Source of the DNA: Allolobophora icterica
Lineage: Eukaryota; Annelida; Clitellata; Crassiclitellata; Lumbricidae
DNA length: 64,000 nucleotides
Assembly (NCBI GenBank): GCA_963556255.1
Contig: OY744614.1
Location: forward strand, 33,561,832 to 33,625,831
Direction: 5' to 3'
The position numbers and the translations under genes were made by a program. Every line of letters starts with the position of its first letter. Within the stretch, counting starts at the first letter, position 1. Under the pieces are notes generated by a model, which saw nothing but the letters and a program-made list of their open reading frames with translations, did not search any database and had not been told where the DNA came from. Below, one piece after another: positions 42,501 to 54,045 of this stretch.

Positions 42501-45500
42501 CATAGATTAGAATGAGAATTCAAACTGGCTTTTTAGTTTTGGAAGTATAAGATTTTAACCATTTTTATAAGTGTAAAGCCAATGCTGTTAAGCTGTTTGG
42601 TTTTAAAGTAGTTACACTACAGCAAGTGCTCTACCCAGTTTCTACAGTTGTAATGACGTAATCGTAACAGGTGCAGATTTGGCAGACTATTAATAAACGA
42701 AATAAAATGCTGCTAATATTTAACCAGAAAAGTTAAGTTCTGCAAAAATTTACATAAATAAAGTTAAGTTCTGCTCATGTTTAGGTAAACAAAGTTAAGT
42801 TCGGCTGATATTTAAGTAAACAGAAGAATTGTCTGACCATAATCATCATGTATAGGTGATGCAAATGCATCCTCCTCTCTCTGTTGGCTCTCAAAGTCTA
42901 TGTCCATCGGCTGGTCATCCTGGTCTTTTTCACTGGTGGTGCCCTCTAGCAAAAGGGCCGATGGATCTCCCGGCTTCACGTATAAACTATCATCCAGGTG
43001 ATCGTCCTCCATCATATCACCTTCGAAGCCCATGTCACCTAACAAAAACAAATCAGTACTTTTCAAAATGTTGCCAGTTTGCCATCTTTTTGGCAGATTG
43101 TCTTATCTAACACACATGGAATTGTTAAAAGTACCATCAACTCACAAATCAGAAACAGCAAAGCCCTATCTGTTTACGCTGCACATTAGATAGACAACCA
43201 GGTAAATACATGGTTGACGTGCAACTTTTTTTATATAAATGAAGGAATTTAAATGAATTTTCCAAACATTTGTTAACAGCTCCTAGTCTAATTATTGTTT
43301 CGGAAGGATTATATTTACCTCGGGTAAAAAAATTTTTTTTTAAATCAATACATAAACAAGCACTAATAATGAAGCTATTAAAATACAAGAAATTAATAAC
43401 AAAGAACTATCCAGAAATCTCTGTTGTAATCTGGTAAAAGAATATAAGCTGTTCCACGTGCTTGCAAAAAAACTGATAACGGTTTTCTTGCAAGAGAACC
43501 AAATCTCTGCTATGACCAAATGTGCATTTTAAACCAGCATGGCATACCAAGGCTTTGGCCAGTTCTTGGTTCTTACCAAAGCCATCATCTCCAACCAGCG
43601 TTATGTTCCCGAGGTCTTCTCTCATCGTTATCTCTTCAGGACGACTCTGGTTTCCCGTGAAATGCGCCTGGACATCTAAGTCACTAAAATTCAAAGATAT
43701 ATTCAAGTTTAGTTTCTGCAGACAAGAAGAAATGCAGTATTGAATTGAAATCCTATTCTGACACAATGATTATGAGTGGCACTAACAACATTATGCATGC
43801 CAAAACAGACATAAATTCAGGACGTGCTCAAACATTTCCATTTTTCACAATACGTTAGCTACTGTGCAGGAGCTTAGAAGCGGCGCTCAACAGAAGTATT
43901 ATCACCTTACACAACAATGGAGAGTACAGATTCCCAATGCTTCTGTGATTAATTACAAAACAATAATTAGTCTAGTATGTTGGGTTTTTCACAAACCTGG
44001 GCAACACTTGAGAAAGGATCAAGAAATCCTATCACTGAGATTTCACGTACAGTGTACAAAAACAATTATGTTCAGTGAAAACCATTCTCCTCTTATATGG
44101 TAAAACCATTCTGTTTAACAGTGAAACTATTCTGTTTGCAAAAACCATTATTTGGTGGAACTTAGGCAAAACATTCTAACATAACCGAAGAAGAGCATTC
44201 ATCAACTAACCTTAGATCAGCCATGGTTGTATCAAACTCATGGAAAGCTTCTGGCAGAGTAATCGCCGACATGGCAGCCTCTCGGTTTTCCTCTGGTAAA
44301 TCCACAACTCCAGGGCGAAACGCCATCTTGATTTTGACAAAGGCTTCATTGCAGTCAGCCAACAGGTACTTAGCTTTGCGTGAATAGATTCGAACGACTC
44401 CAAGCAGAAGATGACCAGAAGTACGCAGCGCCAATTTCACCTGAAATCGATTACACTAATTAATCAATTAAGTAATTAATATGCAGAAATTCCAGTTAAA
44501 CTGCCACCTAACTGGCACAACCATTGGGTGACAGCTCCAGGGCAAAACGCCACAGGGGACAAAGAACTAAAGAAATGGCATGGAAGATAATCACTCAAGT
44601 TGACTGATACACTAAAAACTCATTAATGTGACTGTCTTTGGGAGTCATACCAAGACCACCTTATAAAAAGGTTGTGCTATTATGAGGTAATTTTCTACAG
44701 CTTTATAAACCTTCTAGTGCGTGATATCAAAATTCGTATTATAATGGAGCATGATATTGGGGTAAAGCCTATGGTTTACGAAGCCGCTTGTGCTACATCA
44801 GTCCGTGATCCCGGATCCGTCTGCGGCTACTGTTCAAGGGCCATAAAATTGTCTTTCTTTGTCTTGTCTCTAACCTTCCTTGAACTCTCCAAGAACAGCC
44901 ACAGGTCAAACTGTCTGTGGCTTCACTACAGACAATTCTGATTCATTTGCTTCAGTCCCTTGTCTTCTTCACTGAGCATGTCAAATAACAGTTTAGTCCG
45001 AGACTTAATGCCGAGCTGCACTTATCCACATCATCCAAGGTCTTCTCCATGCTTGTGATCCCGAAATTGTGCCTCAGATAATCAATCTCCTTCTACAAGC
45101 AATCTCCACTCTTCTGTAGCACATGCCTGAAGTACGATATCTTCCTCCGAGTCTTTAAGAGATGCGTACACAGACGAGACAGGGTACCCTTTAACTTTTA
45201 ACTATTAAAAGGTTAACTTAATTACTGTCCACAAAATGTTGAGGTCAAGCTCAATTTGGTTCCAACAGATTATCACAATTTCGTGCTATTTCCTAATAAC
45301 TGGTACAAGGCGCCAATATTTTCTTAGAAGTTAGGAAATCACTGACTTAAAAACATCAGTCATCATGATCACAGTTATATACCTTTGGTTGGATGATGGC
45401 CTCCACGCTGCCTTCAATATTCGTCTCGAACACATGAGCCTTCGTCAACTTCTTATCCCAGTGGGCTGCTAACCATATCCGAGCCAGCGGCCCCTTCTTG

Positions 45501-45526
45501 CTCAAAACAAAGTGTGCGTAAAACAT
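36432..45526 (-). CDS. RAD21: RAD21/SCC1 cohesin kleisin subunit, 11 coding exons
   Basis: Kleisin that closes the SMC1-SMC3 cohesin ring and is cut by separase. Coding exons in order (minus): 45526-45383, 44440-44211, 43683-43577, 43038-42838, 42357-42277, 41540-41430, 40851-40648, 39507-39284, 38844-38721, 38002-37671, 36698-36432. All junctions are GT/AG and phases agree, giving 674 residues (human is 631). The N-terminus [20 protein letters not shown] and [20 protein letters not shown] is the SMC3-binding kleisin domain, almost identical to vertebrates. The linker is acidic and Pro-rich ([15 protein letters not shown]). The C-terminal winged helix (587-674) contains [14 protein letters not shown] and [14 protein letters not shown] and binds SMC1. 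The exon 38844-38721, whose conserved LFT start follows a TTTCAG acceptor, is the least certain. Confidence 0.93.
39284..39507 (-). other. RAD21: RAD21 exon 8 with a SINE-derived 3' splice region
   Basis: This exon encodes the KKKRKL-rich and [16 protein letters not shown] region. Its acceptor (AG at 39508-39509) is preceded on the minus strand by a (TTA)n run (39512-39544) that forms the 3' tail of the SINE at 39534-39738, so the pyrimidine-rich tract and perhaps the branch point come from the SINE. Confidence 0.7.
39534..39738 (-). mobile_element. tRNA-derived SINE, family 2, copy 2 (in RAD21 intron)
   Basis: Minus strand: head with GATTGAGTAATGGTAACACTC and GGTTCGATGCTC, middle GGCGCCTTGTATGGCTGCC, TTTAATTAAGATCTTG, CATGTTTCAATGTAATCTTA, TTAATAAAGAAGATTATTATT. 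Same orientation as RAD21 transcription and immediately upstream of exon 8. Confidence 0.8.
41806..42016 (+). mobile_element. tRNA-derived SINE, family 2, copy 3 (in RAD21 intron)
   Basis: The clearest copy. A-box region GATAGAGTAATGGTAACATT, B box GGTTCGATTTC, then GTGTGTTTAGTTAAGATATT, ATGTCTCAATGTAATCTTAC, GTCGGTTTGAATTAATAAAG and a (TTA)n tail. Antisense to RAD21. Confidence 0.85.
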
Positions 45527-45542
45527 TGTCCCTGATGCAACC
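45527..45542 (-). other. RAD21: 5' UTR part of the first coding exon of RAD21
   Basis: The first coding exon extends upstream of the ATG (45524-45526) to an acceptor reading TTTTGCAG followed by GGTTGC at 45542. At least one non-coding exon must lie further upstream. Confidence 0.75.
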
Positions 45543-46216
45543 CTGCAAAATTAAAAAAATTGATAAGCAACAGAAATAAATTCTGTAACAGAATTTGCTT
45601 GTCTTATACTGGAAATCCTCCCAATAAATTCAGTTCTGCACAGAGCTGAACTTAGAGATCTTTACAGATATTACAGACCTCAGTCAGTGGACCTACACTG
45701 TGACGCTCACTTTCAACCAATTGTTGGGCCTTCAATCTCAACCTGTCTTTGACAGATCATCTGTTGCTAAATTGTTTCAATATGTAGCTTTGATTCAACA
45801 CATCATAATACAATTTTGGCGCTTGAGAAGTTTTTAACATAGACTAGAACTTTCTGTGACAAATACTGATTCACCCAACTGCAACAAGAGAACATTTTAA
45901 CAGAGGCAACAAACGTGGTATATTAGCACATTCTGTCACGTTCCTGTTCGCCAAATTGCACTTCAACCACATTATTTGAAGGCTATTGTTTGAGGCATAT
46001 TGTAAATAAGTAATAACTCAACATTATCTTATCTTTTACAGGTTTCAAAGATGCATTGCATAGATGAATTATAGATCTATACCCCCGCTGTGCTCAAAAC
46101 TGGAAGCAGCTAAAGAAAGTCCAATGTCCTATGGGCCACAGTAATGATGTCTTGTTACCTAACTGTTGCTCAATATTGTTTTTATTAGCTGACAAAAAAG
46201 ACACATGATAGCATTA

Positions 46217-46313
46217 GGGGCCATCCACATATTACGTACGCAATGAGGGGGTTCGGGGGGTCGGATTTAGGCGATTTTGCGTACGGGTGCGGACGTAATA
46301 TATGGATGGCCCC
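46217..46313. mobile_element. MITE with GGGGCCATCCA ends, TTA duplication
   Basis: 97 bp: GGGGCCATCCACATATTACG at the left and its complement CGTAATATATGGATGGCCCC at the right, with TTA on both sides (46214-46216 and 46314-46316). A longer relative is at 52827-53275. A TWA 3-bp duplication suggests a PIF/Harbinger relation. Confidence 0.8.
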
Positions 46314-47199
46314 TTACCATGTCTGAACCTGATATAACACGGAGCCAGGATTCACAAATATGCCTATGATGTTCAAACGCAATCAACCTGCCACCTGTCT
46401 GATGCACTTACCTGCCTATAAGACGTACAGGTCAATGCGGACAAAGGGCAGACCTGGATGTCAGCGTCTGGTACAGCCGACTCCATGAAAAATTCAGGTC
46501 ATACGGCTGGGCGCCTGATGGGACCAATGAAAGATAACACAGAGCCAATAGCGACAGCATTTTCAGGCTGGGAACTACTGCACTTTGTCCGGACCTGGGT
46601 GTAGATCTATTAAAGGCAGGCCATGTCAATTCTGTCTGCAGGTTCTACTTTTGCCTACAGCATTAGATCAGGGCATTTGTTGTAATTTATTATATGAGGC
46701 TGCTGTAACCCTGTTTGTTCCGTCATCGTGACCCGCTTGGATTTCCGTAATGCAGTCCTTAAACGCCTGTCAGAGATTTGACAGTCATTGGTAGACTGTG
46801 GCTAACTGGCAAGAATGTTTATCTATTTTGAACGATATGCAACACTACACACTGGCTCCCAGTTTGGCTTGGTCCAAGAATACATCCAGAATTTCCTATT
46901 CTTGTCTGGAGCCAGTCAGGTCTACCAACACTGCCTTGCCTTTGGGGATTTACAGGTAATAGTCAGATTGCCATACTGAACCATGCACTTTTACAGAACT
47001 GTCACATAACTGTGTGTTTGTGTCATGAGCTCATGGAGTGGCACGTTGGCCTACTGTTGACAGGTGCATAGATCTCAATTTCTGACAGTGGCCATTACAA
47101 GAGTGCAACTGTTGCACACACTGTTAGAAAGACTGCTCATGTTGCACATTTGTACACAGTGAAACGGTCAACCAAAACAGTCACTATTCACTGCAGGTG

Positions 47200-47530
47200 A
47201 TGACCCTAAACCAAAGCCTGCTCTGCGATTCGATACATGGAACATCAGAAGACTTGGGAAGAAATCCACTTCGGTGGTCTAAGCCATCAACAGCTACAAC
47301 CTAGACGTCTTGAATGCTTTTGAGAAGTGGCACCAGTCTGCTGCTCACATTGAACTGCAGAGCTTGGCTCCATCCGGGTTCAACATCATTGATGATGATG
47401 ATGATGATAACGACAATTTATTTGGTGCCGTAACGCGGCCATACTGCTACAAGGGTGCCTCACAACTCCATGCAGGAATTCTCATCGTGTTATTGAGGTT
47501 GCAGGTTTGCAATCTGCCATCATAGGAATA
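47200..47530 (+). pseudogene. LINE endonuclease domain fragment
   Basis: Translation gives LRFDTWNIRRLGKKS, then YNLDVLNAFEKW and a PSGFNIIDDDDDD segment, matching the start of an APE-type endonuclease of a non-LTR retrotransposon (WNIRSL...LDVLALTETW...GY). Stops and a missing catalytic Glu show decay. In RAD21 intron 1 on the opposite strand. Confidence 0.6.
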
Positions 47531-47781
47531 AGCTGTCAAAGCACATCGCACTCATCAAGACCTCTGAGGTCTATCTCAATGTTTTATCATCTCAGGGTCC
47601 ACTTATCACAGAATCAAACCCCAAAGTCTCTGAGGCTTAGCAAAAGCATCAAAATTAACTACACAGTATGGTCATGAACATAAATAGGGAAACTTACGGG
47701 AAGGAGAGCACATAATAAACAGATTCACAACACAGATTACCAACATTAATTGTTCCAGTAATCAACCTCGGTGGTCTATGA

Positions 47782-48069
47782 CAGTGCTACTCAAACTGTG
47801 GTCCGCAGCCCGGTGCTGGTCCGCCAGTGATTGGTTACCGGGCCACTGAACGATAACTGGAATCACAATTTTGGTGGTACTCAAATAAAAATATTAAACT
47901 GTATACAGTGCAAAACATAAAACAATTATAACATGACACAGTGTTCATACATAATGAAATGTTTGAAACATGCAACAGTAACAAAAGTATAGTGACAATA
48001 AATTATTATGAAATCTAAATTATAATTATATTACATGTGTAAAACAAGCTGATGTTGAAAAGCACTAGT
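47782..48069. mobile_element. Probable hAT-like non-autonomous element
   Basis: Begins CAGTGCTACTCAAACTGTGG, a common hAT terminal sequence, with CCCGGTGCTGGTCCG after it. The right end, GAAAAGCACTA, is an imperfect inverted match. The flanking 8 bp (GTCTATGA / GTCCACAG) do not match well. Confidence 0.5.
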
Positions 48070-48588
48070 CCACAGTAAGGCTGATAAAGTAAGTACGGGT
48101 ATGCAGCATCAGAAAGTTTGAGAAGAACTGGTCTATGACACAGTTCTGGGGTGAACAGCCTTTGAACTGAAGCATAGCACAACAGCAATCCAACCCAGTA
48201 GCCACATTCGTAGGGCCAATATTAGGTAACAACAGCGGCCCATAGCTGACCGCCCTTGCCACCAATGCCATAACATAGGCCCAATAAGACTGGCCCAATG
48301 ATTATAGCTAACTATGATAATGAAGACAATGTGTCATTATAACAAACACCTCAACAACCACTTTCACATAAGGTACACTGAATCAAATGAGGAGTATATT
48401 GGTGAAAATAGATACATTATCAATTACAAGTTTTTCACAACAATGTTTCAACTGTTATGTTAGTTTAAATGCTGAAAAAATCCAGTGAACATGGGCAATC
48501 AATGCACTTAACAATAACTAGGGTAATACTCAAAATTGTAACTTTAAGTTCCAATCAAGGTGCAGTAATGTGCCGGATTGTCAACAAA

Positions 48589-48780
48589 GGACAGAAATTT
48601 GTGTCGAGACTTCTGCTCCTCTTGGACCCCATAGCAAACTCAACTATGAGTACCCCGACCACACAGTGTAGTGGGAAGACAATATGGCAATGAAGGCTAA
48701 GAAAAATGAAGTTGCAAACATTTCATACCCATGGCTACCACAAGGCTAGCTTAAGGGACTGCTCTTCTTCTTCCTCTAAG
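48589..48780 (+). mobile_element. SINE family 3, head-truncated copy
   Basis: Shares ACTTCTGCTCC, CAACTCAACTATG, GGCTAAGAAAAATGAAGTTG, CATTTCATACCCATGGCT and GCTAGCTTAAGGGACTGCTC with the full SINE at 58770-59045; the tRNA-like head is missing. In RAD21 intron 1. Confidence 0.7.
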
Positions 48781-49067
48781 TTCCAATTCTCCACATATGC
48801 AACCAAGCAAAGTCTCAATGAATGTACAGTGCAGGACTTGTTTATGTTTAAATATTCTTGCCTCATAAACGAAATTCTAAACTTTCTGAAAATGCACTTG
48901 CAAGCAGCAGAGCTTGAAATCACTTTAATGATGATGTATAACAACTATGACATGAAGTCCAGCAAAACTGTTAGGCAGAGCCCCACATTGGGGGTGTATG
49001 CATATATCCACATATTTCACAAGTTTTAGTTAACTTCCAATACCATTGATAGGCATGCAGAAGCTGG

Positions 49068-49280
49068 CGAACATGTACAATCGGGGTGCCTATGTACTAT
49101 CTGGGTGGGTGTCTTTGCAGCATGAGGGTTGGTTAGTGTCAGGGTAAGCGTTGTGAGAGTCGGTTAGGGCTTAGGGTCAGTGTAGCCTATGTATTTGTGC
49201 GACTAGAAAAGCTAGACCTGCAAGTGGAAGCTGGATTTTAAATTCAGGGCTAGGGTTAGGCACCCCGATTGTACGTGACC
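49068..49280. repeat. Inverted-repeat (MITE-like) unit
   Basis: TGTACAATCGGGGTGCCTA (49074) is mirrored by GGCACCCCGATTGTACGTG (49259). No coding content. Confidence 0.55.
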
Positions 49281-49776
49281 GCCAAGAAGCTTACTTTAAG
49301 TTTTACATACTTCAAAACAGTGGACGGATGCAGGATGTCTTCTAAGTCAACTTACTCCACGCGAACAAAGCAGGTTTCAAGAAGAAAATGTAAACCTGTA
49401 TCTTAACATGCCAAAAGACCAGATATGCATCACCTGGGATACTCTATTGTCCAACAGTAATCACTTATTTATATAATATTATTGATCTTTCATCCGTGGT
49501 GACAACGCTCAGAACGCAGATATGGATGAATAATATCAACAGCATTTGTCAAACAATTTGCTAATTTCAATAATGCAACACCAGCGTCACTTTGCGAAGA
49601 GTGCACAGAAGGCAGAGAAGGCAAAGTCGTTAAAGCTAATATAGCGCTAGATAAGTCTCTAAATACTGCGATTCCAGTCGTTCAGCATGTGGCAATTTAC
49701 ACACCTCCATAATATCTACGCAACAAATAAAACAAAAAAGAGACATGCCAATGAAATTTGCATATTTTATACTTAC

Positions 49777-49960
49777 GCGTAACACTGTACCTCTACAGGT
49801 TCATCGTTAATTACTCAAGCAATTCAATTTCAAATTTTTTGGTAATTATTCCAACAGTAAAATGGCGGACAAGCCAAACATTACGCCGTTTCACTCAGCA
49901 GGTGCATGGATTTTAGTCCCAAGTAAATAGTCCACAAAGTGACCATTGTGCATTTAAATT
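49777..49960 (-). other. RAD21: Probable non-coding first exon and promoter of RAD21
   Basis: A strong donor GTAAGT (minus strand, 49776-49771) follows ACGC at 49777. Upstream lies AAAATGGCGG on the plus strand (49859), a YY1-like site often found at housekeeping promoters. Assigned from position; a transcript would be needed to confirm. From 49961 to 50510 nothing else is recognised. Confidence 0.4.
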
Positions 49961-50514
49961 TTACGTATTTTTAAAGTTAAATAAGCAAACGCATAGATAA
50001 ATTTTTGACGCATTGTTAGAATATTACCAACAATAGACAGTGATTTTAGTGCATTCAATTTTTGATAGTTCTGGGATCTGAGGCGCATTGTTTTCAATTG
50101 ATTCCAGCTGGAAGGTTGCCAAGTTGTCTGTCAACGACACGCCAGAGGAATTGATGGATGGCAAAGAAAGTGAGACAATAGATTGGAGACGGGTGATAAA
50201 CTCTATAGATAGATTCTACTTGTATAAACGCAAGCATCACTGCAGATGCCTTTCCTCGGCAGAAATGGCAGTTCTAACCGCGATTTAAATGCGTAACCAC
50301 GCCGTTCAGCCTTTCATTGTGAAGATTTTATCAATACTTTCACAGAAAACTATAGGCTATTTAAAAAAACAGGAAACCATAATCATACATAGACGGTTTA
50401 GAGAGGTTTAGCGGTTGTCTTTTGTATAGTTTTAGCCGCTGTATCTGTAAGTAATCCTGACAGAACTTGGTACGGTTTCTTAGCTACTCAATGTAGTTTG
50501 ATCACTTTGATGTG

Positions 50515-50561
<47 letters not shown>
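50515..50561. repeat. (AT)n microsatellite
   Basis: About 45 bp of alternating AT. Confidence 0.95.
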
Positions 50562-50564
<3 letters not shown>

Positions 50565-50630
50565 TATATTTGGAAAGGTGTGTTACAGTGGCGTTAAGTT
50601 GAAGTAGTATGTTCAGTATTGTTATTCACC

Positions 50631-51952
50631 ATCAGTGGCTTCTATCCCCCCTAAACAACCGGGCTCAATCCCTCTCCTTCCCCCCTCTTTCACAGAACCC
50701 CTATAAGCTGGAAGCAATCCCGACTTACTGTAAAGCCCTTCCATACCTCGCCTTCCCTTCCTCCCCTCCCCCTCCCACCCTATCCCTCACCTCTTATCCC
50801 CTCTCCCTTTACCACTCCTGTTCCATTCCTGCCTTCCCCTCCCCTTGAAGCGGAGGGGCCGGGGTCCTCCCCGAATTTTTTTGGGATTTCACATTGCCGT
50901 CGGTGAGTTTTAACGCATATTTGGAGAAAGAAAACTGGTTTTGGAAAACTATACATTTTAGTTCAACTGAACTGTTGAATTAATTTCTGTAGGGCTGCCA
51001 GTGCAATGTAAAAATGTTATGAGACAGACTGCAATATATCACCTTGTCACCTTGTGCTGTCAGCTCCTGGAGCTCTAGCGACCGTCATGATACACAGTTT
51101 CCATTGCTTCCTATTCGAAGTCAGGTCCCTTAGTTCTTCCAAATTCATTCCAGTTACATCGTGAATCTCATCCATCCATTTCTTCCTTGGTCGACCCTGT
51201 CTTTTTTTTCCCTCACCACAAGCCAACATCATTTCCTTTTCTAGCCCATCAGATCGCATAACATGACCAAAGAATCTTAGCTTCAATCTTGTCGCCTTTT
51301 GTTTTAATGACTCTTCATTCTCGACACCAATCTCCACTCGTATTGATTCTATATATATGAGACAAAATTTCCAAAATGTGGGACGCATGTTAAAATACGT
51401 ACTGGACAATATGGGACACTGCTTAGCAAATATATGGGGATTTAAAGTCTGCATTATGAATGGTGTAATGCAGTGGCAACAAGCTCCTTCCCTGCCTATT
51501 GCAGTGTTACCCAGTCGACAATTATTTTGCTGGAATATATTATCAAGATTGATAATCCCATTTTCACTGCACTACACGACAATAATTGTAGCATTGACCA
51601 ACTAGTTTTTCTTAATCAACAGGATTATGAACGCTTTTTTCGATTTTTAAGCTTTCTTGGCATCCTACATCAACAGAAAAATAGCGGAACATAATGGCTA
51701 AAGAAAAACAAGTAATAATGATACACTATAACACTGCTTAGACACTGTAAACTAAGCATATGTGTAATTTGTGGGAGGTAATCTAAAATGTTCGGTCCTT
51801 GTTGGATGCTGCAGGACAAAGCATTTTGCTGGCCTGAGTCAGTACTGTCAGTGGAACAGAGACATCCATTTCACTGGAGGGGGAACTTTCCCTCTGGCAC
51901 AAATTGGAAGCAGTCTGCTTCCTTCCCCCCCCTCCCTACGTAGTAGGCCCTG
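50631..51952 (-). mobile_element. Older, broken copy of the CAGGGCCTACTA element
   Basis: Related to the element at 62253-63469 but reversed: CTATCCCCCC, a C-rich tract, GAATTAATTTCTGTAGGGCT, TTTCCAAAATGTGGGACGCA, CAGTGTTACCCAGTCGACAA and a TAGTAGGCCCTG end at 51952. A LINE fragment (51040-51350) splits it. Confidence 0.65.
51040..51350 (-). pseudogene. LINE ORF2 C-terminal fragment
   Basis: Minus-strand translation: RLKLRFFGHVMRSDG, GKKRQGRPRKKWMDEIHDVTG, LTSNRKQWKLCIMTVA, matching the conserved C-terminal end of CR1/RTE-like ORF2 proteins (LR.FGHV.R...GRP..RW.D.I). It stops at the GADSTR end near 51047. Inserted into the older DNA element. Confidence 0.75.
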
Positions 51953-52384
51953 CACAGAACTGTGAGCAAAGACTCGGTAAGACTGTAACTTGTAGGGAGT
52001 GTGATAAAAATTGAAAAGAAATACTTCCCCCCTGTTTTTCACTGGGCTCAACTTGCGCCCACCCAGAATAGGGATAGAAGCCCCTGTTCACCATAACTGG
52101 TTAATTAACTGCTCGACAGTTAATTATCGTTCGATCTTTGTGATAGGATGGATAGGTTGGTAACTTCAAACTAATTCTCTTAAAAAATAATCTTTCATGC
52201 AATAGAATAGATCTCGAGCGATATGTAGGCCTAGATAAAGATGTTAACCCAATCTAAAAAGTTGTAAATTTGTAATTGTAACTTAGGCCTATCTGCCACT
52301 GACACTGGAGTAAGATTATTCAATCATTGTTCATTTATGGTAGGGACTTGGTATAAGAGGTAAAGGTTTTGCCCATACTCGTTT

Positions 52385-52665
52385 TTCGAGCGTCTGGCCC
52401 GGGCCGCCCGGTGCTGATCCCCGGTGTAGTCATCAGCCCTTAGGTGGCATTGCCATACATCGGCGGTAGGTAGCCAGGTCTTTCCGCCGAACCCAGGGTT
52501 ACCTGCCTAGTGAAAATGCTACTCATTTTACTGCTGCCCTCTAGGGAGTAGAAGGTTGAGTTTACCTTTGTGGGGCTAGCGGGTTTCGAACCCGCTTCCT
52601 TCTGCTCTTCGTACCAGGGTGTTACCAATCAACTATCTTGTTATAGCCAAGGTATTAAAGGTCAT
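52385..52665 (-). mobile_element. tRNA-derived SINE, family 4
   Basis: Minus strand: A box TAGTTGATTGGTAACACC, B box GGGTTCGAAACCC, then CACAAAGGTAAACTCAACCT, GGTAACCCTGGGTTCGGCGG and CTGATGACTACACCGGGG. One copy seen. The B-box arm is well preserved, but the rest does not fold as a functional tRNA. Confidence 0.65.
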
Positions 52666-52826
52666 TGAGCTATAACATAATGCTAGGATTTTATATTATA
52701 AACAAAGACGTAGCCAACTTAAATTCAAGAAGAAGCAACTGAATTCACTAAACTACATGCACCTATTACTACAGCAATGCCATCTGTTAGATCTTTAAGG
52801 TCAGCCACTGCAGTGTTGAGGATATA

Positions 52827-53275
52827 GGGGCCATCCACATATTACGTACGCACTTAGGGGGGGAGGGGGGTCGGATTTTGGCGATTTTGCGTACGGGTGC
52901 GAACGGGGGGGAGGGGGGGTAACAAAATGTGTACGTACCCAAAATAAATTTCTAATTATGACGTCCACATTAGCCTATTTATAACTCTGTATTATCCTAT
53001 AGTCGTCCCATGGCATTTTATTACATTATATAAAAGCCATGTGCAGTTATTCTGTGCTGTGAACGACACCTATAATTTGTCTATATTGGCCCTTCAATAA
53101 TCTGGCCTAAAGTGCAGACAGACTGCCTGGAGACACTTTCTGCAGCTGGTCATCGGGGGGGGTTGCGTCAAACGTACGTACTCAGGGGTGGTGGTGGAAG
53201 AAAGTACGCTTGCGAACAGGGGGGAGGGGGTCCAATTTTCCCGGATTTTTGTGCACGTAATATATGGATGGCCCC
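52827..53275. mobile_element. MITE with GGGGCCATCCA ends, ATA duplication
   Basis: 449-bp relative of the unit at 46217-46313: same GGGGCCATCCACATATTACG start and CGTAATATATGGATGGCCCC end, flanked by ATA on both sides (52824-52826 and 53276-53278). The middle is enlarged by G runs and unrelated sequence; it includes a second partial GTACGTAC...GGGGGG end near 53160-53230, suggesting two units fused. Confidence 0.75.
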
Positions 53276-53278
53276 ATA

Positions 53279-54045
53279 CTGCACTTCACGCGGGAACCTA
53301 ACATTAAGGACTCCTGGCTGTTAAGAAGAACAAGACTCCTTCGAAGAGGTCCAACTATGAGGAACACTGTTGTAAATTTTGTGTGTGATCTCCTATATGC
53401 CCATAGGTTTTTATGTGGACTATTTAGTTTAATTAGTATAGTATGGGCAGGTCTGCTGTCCAGTGAATTCTGCATCGTTTGTTTTGTGCTACCATATTTG
53501 GTGAATAAAAGAATGATATATATAACCTGGGTTAAGATTACTAATAATCTTAATCCCAGATATAGGGCCTAACAAGCAATAATAATAGGAATAATAATAA
53601 TTCGTTGAAATTTGAGTATCTGGTTGCACGCTTACCCACAGATGTCGTCCCTCTTCAGTTTTAGCACCTGATATTAAATACGTTGCTTTAAATCTACAAC
53701 GGCATTTTTACTTTAAAGTCATAGTTATTTGTCGATTTTCCTTCAAAAATATAATTAAGTAAGACCATATTATTATGTAAACAAGGCGCGATATTTTCAT
53801 ACCCACTCAATTATCGCCCACAAATTAGTCACGCCGTTTACTGAAGAGTTTCCAATCCTGCGTATTATAAGTCCTTGATAACCAATCTGGATCATATTGA
53901 GGATGCAATAGTTTTTCGTGGTACGTTTTGACCGTTCTGAACGTGACTTTAAAGCGTAGATGGTGCTGAATACTTTGGCCTATTTAATAGTAGTTTTATT
54001 AAGTGTTTTCTGATTTAGTTAGCGATAAAGACTGGTCTCTTAAAT
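53279..54045 (+). other. Upstream region of EAF
   Basis: No gene recognised. It should contain the EAF promoter and 5' UTR; no clear TATA box. Together with 49961-53278 it separates two divergent housekeeping genes. Confidence 0.4.
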
